11,660 nt of DNA from Deltaproteobacteria bacterium RIFOXYA12_FULL_61_11. GTDB lineage: Bacteria > Bdellovibrionota_F > JAHFAK01 > YA12-FULL-61-11. The notes beneath the pieces are model-generated. The model saw nothing but the letters and a program-made list of their open reading frames with translations. It had not been told where the DNA came from and did no database searches. Below, piece by piece: positions 1 to 11,660 of the stretch (position 1 is its first letter; each line of letters begins with the position of its first letter). The DNA lies in the NCBI GenBank assembly GCA_001799195.1, contig MGSU01000110.1:1-11660 (forward strand). Reading direction: 5' to 3'. The position numbers and the translations under genes were made by a program.

Positions 1-124
1 CTTCCGGCTTCCGGAGTTCCTCGGCCAGCGAAAAGTGGTCCTGAGCATGAGCGGGGGAGAACAACAGCCCCAGCACCAGACTCACGACTGATAGCAAGAT
101 TCGTCGCAGAACAATCGCTTGCAT
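1..124 (-). CDS. Exported protein of unknown function, N-terminal part (cut by window edge)
   Basis: Read on the minus strand, an open frame starts at ATG 124-122 and stays open for 41 codons to the left edge. The N-terminus is a textbook Sec signal peptide: two arginines at residues 7-8, a hydrophobic core rich in Leu and Val over residues 9-22, and a likely signal peptidase I site after SPAHA (residue 27), followed by the mature start QDHFSLAEELRKPE. A Shine-Dalgarno sequence AAGGTGG (plus-strand 130-136) lies 5 nt before the start. The gene is divergent from the phage head operon and has a promoter candidate of its own. The protein is periplasmic or secreted, but too little of the mature chain is visible to name a family. 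It could be a host gene flanking a prophage, a phage lysis gene, or a phage-borne accessory (morphogenic) gene. I am confident that it is a gene; its function is unknown. Confidence 0.75.
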   Translation of the reverse strand, partial: MQAIVLRRILLSVVSLVLGLLFSPAHAQDHFSLAEELRKPE

Positions 125-152
125 GAAAACCACCTTGGGAATCGGATAGGTC

Positions 153-181
153 ATTCTAGGCAGAGGCCCAGTCGAGAGCAA
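153..181 (-). promoter_or_regulatory. Sigma-70-like promoter candidate for the leftward exported-protein gene
   Basis: On the minus strand, TTGCTC (plus 176-181; 3 of 6 to the -35 consensus) and TAGAAT (plus 153-158; 5 of 6 to the -10 consensus) are separated by exactly 17 bases. The inferred start near 146 gives a short leader of about 22 nt that includes the AAGGTGG ribosome site. The -35 box is weak, so this is a candidate only. Confidence 0.4.
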
Positions 182-198
182 GGCGATTGTTTTCCACT

Positions 199-223
199 GT
201 CCCTTTCCCCCCCACTTCCCCCC
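199..223. other. Polypyrimidine tract with G-quadruplex potential on the minus strand
   Basis: The plus strand carries C-runs at 201-203, 207-213 and 218-223, separated only by TTT and ACTT. On the minus strand this gives G-runs of 6, 7 and 3. If the 7-run is split, four GGG blocks with short loops can be drawn. It sits in the divergent intergenic region (125-256) that drives the leftward gene and the rightward operon. I found no convincing rightward promoter in this stretch. Any structural role is inference. Confidence 0.3.
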
Positions 224-256
224 TTTGCCTCTACAGACCATCACTGGAGGCATATC

Positions 257-720
257 ATGACCCCACTCGCTTCGCTCGTCGTCGTCTTTTCCCCCATGTT
301 TCTGGCTGGGCTCGGTTGGCTGGGAGCCAAGGCCTGGGAACTCTTGAAGAAGAAGGTCAAGAACGAGACCCTCAAGTCGGTGCTGCTGCGCCTCGATTCC
401 GTGGTGCTGACCGTGGTCAAGGGGTTGCAACAGACCGTGGTCGAGGACCTGAAGAAAGCCAGCGCCGACGGCAAGCTCAGTTCCGAGGAACGGCGCAGGC
501 TCAAACAACAAGCCCTGGAAGAAGTGCACCGTGCGCTCGGCAGCCGGGGAGTGAAGGAACTGCGCGACCTGCTCGACCTGTGGGAGCACGACGTCGACAA
601 GTTGATCGGCACCAAGGTCGAGGCCACGGTGTTCGATCTGAAGAAGGAAGTGGCCAGGCCTGAGCCGGTATCCGTCGACCATCAGCAGGCTGCCACCAGC
701 GATCCCCCTGTTGTCTCCAG

Positions 721-724
<4 letters not shown>
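257..724 (+). CDS. Small one-TM helical phage protein, holin-like
   Basis: A 155-residue protein. I start it at ATG 257 because GGAGG (246-250) lies 6 nt upstream; the frame is open back to 119, but that part is low-complexity and lacks a ribosome site. Residues about 4-26 form one hydrophobic membrane segment, followed by a lysine-rich stretch (LLKKKVKNETLK) and long amphipathic helices. The motif ADGKLSSEERRRLKQQALEE and a second helix ending in ATVFDLKKEV resemble the helical tail of one-TM holin-like proteins often found in phage structural modules (family knowledge, recalled and not searched). The stop overlaps the portal start as ATGA, so the two are probably translationally coupled. 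It is the first gene of the rightward operon. Alternatives are a membrane-anchored structural or entry protein. Function is uncertain; the call as a real gene is firm. Confidence 0.7.
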
Positions 725-2497
<1,773 letters not shown>

Positions 2498-2526
<29 letters not shown>

Positions 2527-2788
2527 ACCACCCTGCCGCCTCGAGCGCGGCGAGCTACGCCGCATTCCCCTCAACCCTGCCTTTGGCCTGGTCGGTGTGC
2601 ACCTCTGCTGCCCACGTTGTGGGTTCGTGACCGTGGCTCTCCGCGGCAGCAAAGGCTTGGAAATCAACGAGCACGAGGGGATTTGCTTTTCCCAGCCCGT
2701 GCGCTGCCTCTTCTGCAAAGTGCTGCTGCACCTCGACCACAACCATATGGAGCTCGAGGAAGATGACCACACCGTGCGCTCTCACTGA
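2498..2788 (+). CDS. Small zinc-ribbon protein of unknown function
   Basis: A 96-residue protein between portal and the gpF-like gene. I chose GTG 2498 because GAGG (2487-2490) lies 7 nt upstream; ATG 2510 (92 residues) is the alternative. Two Cys pairs are visible, CCPRCGF and, about 40 residues later, PVRCLFCK, the C-x2-C ... C-x2-C pattern of a zinc ribbon or rubredoxin-like knuckle. His residues follow (HLDHNH), then an acidic stretch MELEEDD. The start overlaps the portal end by 29 nt and the end overlaps the next start by 26 nt, so all three are probably co-translated. Zinc ribbons can bind nucleic acid or protein; here the gene position suggests a head-assembly or packaging accessory, or a regulator carried in the operon. 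I do not recognise a named family. Confidence 0.75.
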
Positions 2789-3830
2789 CGAGACTCTGAT
2801 CGCCCTGTCCCTGGATGCCGCGGACGATGTTCTCGCTTCCCTGCGGCTCGGCGTGGCCAAGGCGCTGGACCTTGGTACGGTCGAGGGTTTTGACCAAGCT
2901 ATTGTGCATCTTGCCGGTCTTTTGCGCGGGAAGGCCGCGCTGTCGGACCAGGCCGCGGTCAAAGCGGCTCTGGAGGTTCTCGACGTTGAGTGGAAGACCA
3001 CCACGGCCAAGCAGCGCAAAGGATTGATTGCCAGGGCGCTGGAGGCCGCGGGACGCCGGACCCGCACCGTGCCGGCTACGCTGCAGCCGGTGTTCGACAA
3101 GGCGGCCACCGAGGTGGTTCGCGGAGGAAGGGACGGGGTGCGCCGCGGGCAACGGCTCACTATTGCCATGGAGTTCAATGCGATCGACAAGAGAATTCTC
3201 CGTCACCTTCGCACCAGCCACCTCTTCTCCGTGCGGGACGAGTACGGCCGAAGGCACGAGGCGTTCGGCAAGACTGCCCGGCAGCTCGTGGCCGAGGGGC
3301 TGGAGCAAGGGCTTGGCCGCGACGATATTGCCACAACACTCGCCTCGGCCGCCGAGGGCGTGCTCGGCGCCAAGGGCTCCGCCTACTGGGAGGTGCTGGC
3401 CGGTTCGTTCGTGGCCCAGGGCCGGTCGTTTGCCCAGCTCTCGGCCTATGCCGAAGCCCGGATCGAACGCTATCGCATCGAGGCTATTCTGGACGAACGC
3501 ACCACCGAGGTTTGCCGTTTTCTCGACGGCAAGACCTTTGCGGTCAGCAGCGGCCTACACCACTTCGAGCGGCTGGAAGCCGACCCCGAGCACCTGACCG
3601 ACCTTGCTCCCTGGGTGCGAGAGCGCCTGGTCGATGGCCGCAAAGAGTTGTTCGTGGAACACCACAACGAACGTCTGGCCGTGGCCGAGGTGCTGCGCTC
3701 TGGTTTCGGCACTCGCGAGGACCGCGGCGAGTTCGGAAAAACCCTGTCTGAGCGAGAACTTGTTGATCTTGGCATCAGTTTCCCACCCTTTCACGGTTTG
3801 TGTAGAAGCTCAACAGTCGCCGAGGTCTAA
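2763..3830 (+). CDS. Head morphogenesis protein, Mu gpF / SPP1 gp7-like
   Basis: A 355-residue protein. The C-terminal domain carries the Mu gpF-like signature (PF04233): LDERTTEVCRFLDGKTF beginning near residue 243, a basic/acidic middle, and PPFHGLCRSSTV near residue 341-352, matching the family pattern of DERT..C..L.GK.F followed by PP.H..CR. Family members are minor head proteins that ride with the portal into the procapsid; SPP1 gp7 binds portal and affects DNA ejection. The N-terminal 230 residues are helical and Ala-rich, with repeated charged helices. ATG 2763 is preceded by GGAG at 2749-2752 (10 nt away) and GAGGA closer in. The start lies inside the zinc-ribbon gene. Portal followed by a gpF-like gene, then protease and capsid, is the standard head-gene order and supports the call. 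Confidence 0.88.
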   Translation: MTTPCALTDETLIALSLDAADDVLASLRLGVAKALDLGTVEGFDQAIVHLAGLLRGKAALSDQAAVKAALEVLDVEWKTTTAKQRKGLIARALEAAGRRTRTVPATLQPVFDKAATEVVRGGRDGVRRGQRLTIAMEFNAIDKRILRHLRTSHLFSVRDEYGRRHEAFGKTARQLVAEGLEQGLGRDDIATTLASAAEGVLGAKGSAYWEVLAGSFVAQGRSFAQLSAYAEARIERYRIEAILDERTTEVCRFLDGKTFAVSSGLHHFERLEADPEHLTDLAPWVRERLVDGRKELFVEHHNERLAVAEVLRSGFGTREDRGEFGKTLSERELVDLGISFPPFHGLCRSSTVAEV

Positions 3831-3840
3831 TTTTTTCGCC

Positions 3841-3882
3841 GTCCCTTTCTGCCCCTTCGCATGCTTTGCCTCTGTAGAGGGA
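3841..3882 (+). promoter_or_regulatory. Leader element before the fusion gene, shared with the region before 257
   Basis: GTCCCTTTC (3841-3849) and CTTTGCCTCT (3864-3873), the latter followed by GTAGA, also occur at 199-207 and 223-232 (followed by ACAGA), with spacing 23 versus 24. Both copies lie just upstream of a gene start. In this copy CCTC (3869-3872) can pair with GAGG (3877-3880), which is the Shine-Dalgarno core AGAGGGA, leaving a 4-base loop. Whether it regulates anything is unknown; it could also be a duplication scar. Confidence 0.35.
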
Positions 3883-3890
3883 TTGTATGC

Positions 3891-7859
<3,969 letters not shown>

Positions 7860-7863
7860 GGGG

Positions 7864-7898
7864 AGTTTTTAGCTGTTAGTATTTAGTTTTTAGTTAGG
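7864..7898. repeat. Heptanucleotide array upstream of the capsid gene (left arm)
   Basis: Five consecutive 7-base units, AGTTTTT, AGCTGTT, AGTATTT, AGTTTTT, AGTTAGG, begin 5 nt after the fusion stop codon. They are AT-rich, unlike the surrounding genes. AGCTGTTAG (7871-7879) is the exact reverse complement of CTAACAGCT at 7947-7955 and 7968-7976. Confidence 0.7.
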
Positions 7899-7907
7899 AG
7901 GAGAACA

Positions 7908-7925
7908 ATGAAAACAATGTCATGA
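7908..7925 (+). CDS. Five-codon micro-ORF with a strong ribosome site, possible gene relic
   Basis: AGGAGG (7896-7901) lies 6 nt before ATG 7908, a near-perfect initiation site, but the frame ends after MKTMS at TGA 7923-7925. A second ATG (7922) overlaps this stop as ATGA and gives an 11-residue frame ending at 7957. The core AGGAGAACA-ATGAA-ACA-ATGT closely resembles the initiation region of the gene at 9035 (AGGAGAACACCATGAACAGC). It may be the leftover start of a lost small head gene, or a ribosome loading site for the capsid gene. There is no evidence of a functional peptide. Confidence 0.3.
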   Translation: MKTMS

Positions 7926-7944
7926 ACAATGCGCCAACCCGGTC

Positions 7945-7979
7945 GGCTAACAGCTAAAGGCTAACCGCTAACAGCTACT
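7945..7979. repeat. Heptanucleotide array upstream of the capsid gene (right arm, inverted)
   Basis: Five consecutive units, GGCTAAC, AGCTAAA, GGCTAAC, CGCTAAC, AGCTACT, run up to the capsid Shine-Dalgarno GGAG (7983-7986). They are the reverse-complement family of the left-arm units, so the two arrays face each other around the micro-ORF and could pair as a long imperfect stem. Confidence 0.7.
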
Positions 7980-7993
7980 AACGGAGTGATCTC

Positions 7994-8932
7994 ATGAGCG
8001 ACCTCAGCAATCGTACCATTCTGGAAAAGGCCGATCTGGCCCTGGCCGATCTCACCGTCGGGGGCGGCATTCTCAAGCCGGCGCAAGCCCAGAAATTCAT
8101 GCGCCTCTTGATCAAGGACTCGGTTCTTCTGAAACTGGCGACCGTGGTGCCGATGGCCTCGCCCAAGCAGCAGCTCGCCAAGATCAAGTTCGGCAGCCGC
8201 ATCCTGCGGCCGGGCCAAGAAGCCACGGCGCTGGCCGCCGGTGAACGGAGCAAACCCGAGCTGTCCAACGTGGAGCTCGACGCCAAGCTGTTCAAGGCAG
8301 AGGTCCGGCTCTCGGACGAGGTTCTGGAAGACAGTCTCGAACGCGGCGAGCTGCGTCAGACTCTTATGGAAATGATCGCCGAGGCCATTTCCCGGGACAT
8401 GGAAGAGGTGGTGGTGAATGGCGATCTCACCTCGGCCGATCCGTTCCTGGCCACCATGGATGGGGTGCTCAAGCAAGCCACCAGTCACGTTGTCGACGCC
8501 GGCGGGGCCCATCTCGACAAGAACCTTCTGTCCGACCTCTTGAAGACGCTGCCCTCGGAACACCTGCGCGACAAGAAGGCCATGGCCTTTCTGACCAGCG
8601 TCGATGCGGATCTCGACTATCGCAACAGCCTGGCCGAACGCGCCACCGCGGTCGGCGACAAGTTCCTGGAGGGCGACACGCCGGTGCTGTACTCGGGGGT
8701 GCCACTGCGTTCGATCCCGCTCTTTCCCGAAAACCTTGGTCAGAACAACGATCAGACCGTGGTCCTGCTCTGCAACCCCAAGAACCTGCACGTCGGCATC
8801 TGGAGACAGATCCGCATCGAGTCGGGCCGGGAGATTTCTGAGGGGACCCTCAAGATCGTCGCCACGCTGCGCTTCGACATCAAGTACGCCGAGGAGACCG
8901 GCGTGGCCAAGGCGGTAAACATCGGCTTGTAA
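7994..8932 (+). CDS. Major capsid protein, HK97 fold
   Basis: A 312-residue protein. It forms the icosahedral shell around the scaffold. Features consistent with HK97-fold capsid proteins are the N-terminal arm ([16 protein letters not shown]), an E-loop region rich in Gly and Arg around [12 protein letters not shown], then [19 protein letters not shown] starting a long spine helix (to about residue 140, [16 protein letters not shown]), and the P-domain with [13 protein letters not shown] and a [11 protein letters not shown] strand. The end has [21 protein letters not shown]-type strands. GGAG (7983-7986) is 7 nt upstream of ATG. The position directly after scaffold and its length, without a long N-terminal delta domain, fit a phage with separate scaffold. 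I see no obvious protease site or crosslinking Lys/Asn pair that I could assign. Confidence 0.88.
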   Translation: MSDLSNRTILEKADLALADLTVGGGILKPAQAQKFMRLLIKDSVLLKLATVVPMASPKQQLAKIKFGSRILRPGQEATALAAGERSKPELSNVELDAKLFKAEVRLSDEVLEDSLERGELRQTLMEMIAEAISRDMEEVVVNGDLTSADPFLATMDGVLKQATSHVVDAGGAHLDKNLLSDLLKTLPSEHLRDKKAMAFLTSVDADLDYRNSLAERATAVGDKFLEGDTPVLYSGVPLRSIPLFPENLGQNNDQTVVLLCNPKNLHVGIWRQIRIESGREISEGTLKIVATLRFDIKYAEETGVAKAVNIGL

Positions 8933-8978
8933 CCACTGAGCGTTGGGCTAGGAGCAATATCTTGAGCACACTACTCTT

Positions 8979-9006
8979 CCTCAAGCCTCAAGCCTCAAGC
9001 CTCAAG
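8979..9006. repeat. Perfect heptanucleotide tandem repeat (CCTCAAG x4)
   Basis: Four identical copies of CCTCAAG lie in the 102-nt gap between the capsid gene and the next gene, just upstream of its ribosome site. Perfect identity suggests recent expansion or active slippage. The rest of the gap (8933-8978) shows no clear promoter or terminator. Confidence 0.9.
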
Positions 9007-9034
9007 CCCCGCCCAAGAACAACAGGAGAACACC

Positions 9035-9373
9035 ATGAACAGCATGTTGGTACGACTCAAACCTCTTGATCCCCGGCGCGGTCTCGTGCTGCGGCGCTAT
9101 ACGTATCGGGGCATCAAGTTCCATCAGGAACGCGGCTGGTACCGTGTCGACAAAGCGGTGGCTGAGTATCTGACCACCGTGCACCAACAGCCGCACGATC
9201 CCCATTCGCCTCCGGCCTTCGACGTGTGCAGCGAAGAAGAAGCCCGGGCCTTGGAGGCCAAAGACGACGAGCAGCGCCCCCGCAAAGCTGCGAGCGACGA
9301 GATAAAAATGTCGCCGGCACGGGAGGAAACGTCCGGCCTCAGCCGTCAGCCCAAGAAACAGAAAGAAAACTGA
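9035..9373 (+). CDS. Small head-associated protein of unknown function
   Basis: A 112-residue protein following the capsid gene, with AGGAG (9024-9028) 6 nt before ATG. The N-terminal 65 residues look folded: LVRLKPLDPRRGLVLRRYTY then YRGIKFHQERGWYRVDKAVAEYL and SPPAFDVCSEEEA. The rest is low-complexity, Lys/Glu/Gln-rich and probably disordered. Near its end two heptanucleotide units (CCTCAGC, CGTCAGC at 9337-9350) encode part of GLSRQPKK. Small genes at this position in other phages encode capsid cement, decoration or head-tail proteins, but I do not recognise this one. It is a plausible cement or head-completion candidate by position only. Confidence 0.65.
   Translation: MNSMLVRLKPLDPRRGLVLRRYTYRGIKFHQERGWYRVDKAVAEYLTTVHQQPHDPHSPPAFDVCSEEEARALEAKDDEQRPRKAASDEIKMSPAREETSGLSRQPKKQKEN
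9337..9350. repeat. Two heptanucleotide units near the end of the 9035 gene
   Basis: CCTCAGC and CGTCAGC are adjacent 7-base units, followed by CCAAGAA in the same register. They encode a tail segment of the protein and match the word family of the other repeat sites. Two copies only, so weak alone. Confidence 0.35.
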
Positions 9374-9382
9374 GGACTCTTC

Positions 9383-10018
9383 ATGTACGCGACCGTGACC
9401 GACCTGCGCGAGGAAGGGGTGAACGAAGCCATGGCCTCGGATGCCAGGCTCTGCTCGCTGCTTCATGAGGCCGGGGCGATCATCGACCGCACCACCGGCT
9501 GGTTCTTTGAGCCGCGCAGTCTGACCCTGACCCTCGACGGCCGGGGGCATCCTACACTGGAAACCCCGGTCCCGCTGATCCGGCTCGACCGGCTTATGGT
9601 CGGCGGTCAGAGTCTTTCCACCACCCTCGACGAATTGTTGATCCTCGGTGCGCCGGTCGGTCCCGGGTTCTCCGGTCCCTTCCTTGTCCGCCTCGACGGC
9701 ACGCCCTTTCCGCGCGGCCGGGGCAACGTCGTGGCCGAAGGCCTGTGGGGCTTTACCGAACCCAACACCTTGCCGGAAGGCGGTACGCCGCTCGAAATCC
9801 GCCGAGCCTGCCTGCTGCTCGTGCTGCGGCTTTTACACCCGATGGCCGGGGACGAAGCCGCGGAGGCCAAGAACCGCTGGCGGGTGTTGGAAGAACGTAC
9901 CCGCGACCAGAGCTACAAGCTGGCGCCGCTCCAGCTCCCGGGACCCTTTACCGGCGATTGGGAGATTGACGGCATCTTGCTGCGCTATCGCAGACCCTTG
10001 GGAATGGGGGGAGTGTGA
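9383..10018 (+). CDS. Head-tail connector protein, gp6-like
   Basis: A 211-residue protein. The opening [31 protein letters not shown], followed by [12 protein letters not shown], then a beta segment ([30 protein letters not shown]) and a C-terminal helical region ([16 protein letters not shown]) match the phage gp6-type connector pattern: the helical fold that docks under the portal ring and continues the DNA channel. Family members are about 100-200 residues; here a glycine-rich central loop ([12 protein letters not shown], then FPRGRGNV) and a longer C-terminus add length. GAGGA (9372-9376) is 6 nt upstream. The next gene begins at the stop as TGATG. Start at ATG 9383 is unambiguous. Confidence 0.75.
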   Translation: MYATVTDLREEGVNEAMASDARLCSLLHEAGAIIDRTTGWFFEPRSLTLTLDGRGHPTLETPVPLIRLDRLMVGGQSLSTTLDELLILGAPVGPGFSGPFLVRLDGTPFPRGRGNVVAEGLWGFTEPNTLPEGGTPLEIRRACLLLVLRLLHPMAGDEAAEAKNRWRVLEERTRDQSYKLAPLQLPGPFTGDWEIDGILLRYRRPLGMGGV

Positions 10019-10524
10019 TGCGCGGCAGCTTGATCTTCCCCTTCCTGGCCGAACTCTACCGCCTCGACACTCGAACTACCGCAGAGGTCGATCCGGAGGG
10101 CCCACTCAGCTCGGGGTTTGACCCGGACTTTAAAGAATCGGTCGTGGTCGGAAATTTTCCCCTTCGGCACGAACATCCTCCACTCCGGCTTCCTTGCCAG
10201 GTCGAGCCCGAGCTGTTGGAGGCCTTGCGCTTGACCGTTTCCGGCAATGCGCCGCGCTCCCGGCTCGAGCTTCTCTTTCACTTCAAAGACCTCGAGCGGG
10301 AAGGCTTGGTCGATCCGATCAGTGGTGAGGCGTTGCTCCGTCCCGGGGACCGGCTTGCCGCGCTCCATGACAAGACCGGCGCGCTGGTCCAGACGATCCG
10401 TACCCCGCCCGGACTCTATGCCATCGAAGTCCGGCCCCTGGGTTTCGGCCTCGGCCGGCAACGTCCTCGCCGCAATGTGTTGCTCGTCCTGTTCAGCGAT
10501 CGCAGCATGGCAGGGAGTATATGA
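10018..10524 (+). CDS. Conserved phage structural-module protein, unknown function
   Basis: A 168-residue protein starting at ATG 10018, one base inside the preceding stop (TGATG); a GTG three bases earlier is possible but less likely. Purine-rich GGGGGGAG just upstream serves as ribosome site. The protein has an N-terminal [11 protein letters not shown] strand, [10 protein letters not shown], an acidic middle with repeated Leu ([15 protein letters not shown]), and a C-terminal beta part with [11 protein letters not shown] and [18 protein letters not shown]. It resembles the head-closure or stopper-like proteins placed between gp6-type connector and tail-completion genes, but I cannot confirm the family. 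The 4-nt ATGA overlap with the next gene shows tight coupling. Confidence 0.65.
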   Translation: MRGSLIFPFLAELYRLDTRTTAEVDPEGPLSSGFDPDFKESVVVGNFPLRHEHPPLRLPCQVEPELLEALRLTVSGNAPRSRLELLFHFKDLEREGLVDPISGEALLRPGDRLAALHDKTGALVQTIRTPPGLYAIEVRPLGFGLGRQRPRRNVLLVLFSDRSMAGSI

Positions 10525-11102
10525 AAAAGACCGGCGACTGGGCGCGTGCCCGACACTTCCTTGCCAAAAATCCTTCCGGGGTGAAGGCGGCCATCGGTAT
10601 CGCCCTGCGCCAGGAAGCCCAGCTTCTGCGCAAAAATATCGTGCATGGCCTGACCTCCCAGGCTCCCGGCGGAGAGCCCTTTGCGCCGCTCTCGCCGCTT
10701 ACCCTGGCCAAGCGGGAACTTTATAACTTTTCCGGCACCAAGGCTCTGCTGGTTCGCGGGGACCTGCGCAATGCGATCACGGTCATCGTCCAGGGGGATA
10801 CGGCTTTTGTCGGTGTCCCACGCAAGGCCCGCGGCAAGGACGGCAAAGAACTGGTCGACGTGGCCAGGGTTCACGAGTTCGGCTCCGATCCGATCATCGT
10901 CCCGGTCACGCCGAAGATGCGCAAGTTTCTCTTCGTGCTGCTGCGCCAGGCCGGTCAGGAACCCTCGGGCTCGGGAAAGGGTTTTGTGGTCCTCAGCATT
11001 CCGGCCCGGCCGTTCCTGCGTCCGGTATTCCATCAGTTCGTCAAAGGAGTAAAGCAGCGGTTTCTTCAGAGAGTTGCCACCTTGCTGGGAGGACTACAGT
11101 GA
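10521..11102 (+). CDS. Phage virion morphogenesis / tail completion protein (gpS-like)
   Basis: A 193-residue protein. The pattern [14 protein letters not shown], then [44 protein letters not shown], and [11 protein letters not shown] matches the phage virion morphogenesis family (P2 gpS-like; HK97 gp10-like fold). Such proteins connect or finish the tail at the head-tail joint in phages of P2 and HK97 type. The near-invariant elements R-x-GDLR, HEFG and IPARPFLRP are all present, so it should be functional. It begins in the ATGA overlap with the preceding gene. Its stop overlaps the next GTG start as GTGA. The basic C-terminal helix ([14 protein letters not shown]) is usual for this group. 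Confidence 0.85.
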   Translation: MKKTGDWARARHFLAKNPSGVKAAIGIALRQEAQLLRKNIVHGLTSQAPGGEPFAPLSPLTLAKRELYNFSGTKALLVRGDLRNAITVIVQGDTAFVGVPRKARGKDGKELVDVARVHEFGSDPIIVPVTPKMRKFLFVLLRQAGQEPSGSGKGFVVLSIPARPFLRPVFHQFVKGVKQRFLQRVATLLGGLQ

Positions 11103-11660
11103 CCGTCCCCGTGCTCACCTCCATCCTCCCCAATTCCGGACCCAGCGGCGGGGGAGATTTGGTCCGGCTCTCTGGCAGCGGTTTTGCCCCCTCGGTCGAG
11201 GTCTCCTTCGGCCAAAGCCCTGCCACCGTGCTGCACGTGGTTGCGCTCGAACAAACGAACTTTGTCGAAGTGCGCACCCCGGCCCACCCGGCCGGGCTGG
11301 TCGACGTGACTGTTTCCAACCTCGAGGCCGGGGGAATATGCATTCCCGGCGAGGTTGCACTGCTTTCCGCGGCCTATCACTTCGTCCGACCGGCGCTGTG
11401 CGAAGAAGCCCTGCTCACCCGGCTCGTCCGCGCGATCCTGCGTGAGCTCAAACAACAGGTTTTGGACAACGTCAACGCCTCGGTCGCCCTCGATTACGAC
11501 GACACGCCCGGCGACGGTCTCAACGTGACGGCCCTGGCGACGCTGCCCTCGCTCGTGCTCTCCGGGCCGCGGCTGCGCGAGAATCGTTTTTATTCCAGCA
11601 ACCTCCTGGCCGAGGAGTTTTCCAACCAAGAAATCCAACGCACCCGTCCGCCCTATACCG
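11099..11660 (+). CDS. IPT/TIG-domain phage structural protein, 5' part (cut by window edge)
   Basis: From GTG 11099 (GGGAGG at 11087-11092, 6 nt upstream; 4-nt GTGA overlap with the previous gene) the frame stays open for 187 codons to the right edge. Residues about 4-95 match an IPT/TIG immunoglobulin-like domain: [32 protein letters not shown], then [15 protein letters not shown]. The remainder has a helix ([20 protein letters not shown]) and [18 protein letters not shown], a motif I associate with phage tail-terminator-like proteins (recalled, not searched). TIG domains are used in surface adhesion and receptor binding; in phages they decorate heads or tails. A decorated terminator or baseplate/neck protein is the best guess. 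The 3' end is missing. Confidence 0.7.
   Translation, partial: MTVPVLTSILPNSGPSGGGDLVRLSGSGFAPSVEVSFGQSPATVLHVVALEQTNFVEVRTPAHPAGLVDVTVSNLEAGGICIPGEVALLSAAYHFVRPALCEEALLTRLVRAILRELKQQVLDNVNASVALDYDDTPGDGLNVTALATLPSLVLSGPRLRENRFYSSNLLAEEFSNQEIQRTRPPYT

Noticed and set aside
119-256. An upstream extension of the 257 gene starting at ATG 119
   Set aside because: No ribosome site precedes 119, the extra residues are low-complexity, and GGAGG fits ATG 257 exactly.
230-258. Possible rightward promoter TCTACA, 17 bases, TATCAT
   Set aside because: The -10 box would overlap the ATG at 257, giving a leaderless transcript that would lose the clear GGAGG ribosome site.
7864-7979. The facing AGCTGTTAG / CTAACAGCT arms as a terminator
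   Set aside because: The loop would be nearly 70 bases, there is no downstream T-run, and the capsid gene that follows must be transcribed. A pairing role remains possible, but not a simple terminator.
8979-9006. Four CCTCAAG copies as a CRISPR array or replication iterons
   Set aside because: Units are 7 bases with no spacers, and many related sites are scattered in coding DNA. This is a simple tandem repeat.

Overview
The window is the left part of a tailed-phage (Caudoviricetes) head and connector module, from a phage genome or prophage of a GC-rich bacterium. From position 257 to the right edge every gene is on the + strand. Genes are tightly packed, several with 1-4 nt overlaps, in the familiar order portal, Mu gpF-like protein, maturation protease/scaffold, major capsid protein, head-tail connectors, tail-completion protein. 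I cannot name the host. High GC, strong Shine-Dalgarno sites and many heptanucleotide tandem repeats fit a proteobacterium or Desulfobacterota relative, but that is a weak inference.

Layout: a leftward gene for an exported protein is cut by the left edge (1-124), with its own promoter candidate and a divergent intergenic region. Then, rightward: a one-TM helical, holin-like protein (257-724); portal (721-2526); a small zinc-ribbon protein (2498-2788); a Mu gpF/SPP1 gp7-type head morphogenesis protein (2763-3830); a giant 1322-residue fusion (3891-7859); the major capsid protein (7994-8932); a small unknown protein (9035-9373); a gp6-like head-tail connector (9383-10018); an unknown protein (10018-10524); a gpS/virion-morphogenesis tail-completion protein (10521-11102); and an IPT/TIG-domain protein that runs off the right edge (11099-11660). 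No terminase is visible.

The standout is the fusion. It has three tandem Dam-type (D12 family) adenine methyltransferase domains, each with an EPFAG motif I and a DPPY motif IV, set at an exact 816-nt period. They are followed by a conserved phage linker domain, an XkdF-like prohead serine protease with candidate His and Ser, and a coiled-coil scaffold. The scaffold has its own strong internal ribosome site and in-frame ATG at 7296. If the fusion is made as one chain, the methyltransferases would be built into the procapsid through the scaffold/protease.

A second theme is heptanucleotide-periodic sequence at gene ends, between genes and in the interdomain linkers of the fusion (2457, 4734, 6921, 6955, 7153, 7864, 7945, 8979, 9337). 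This suggests that these repeats insert or expand at protein boundaries and have lengthened linkers and tails.
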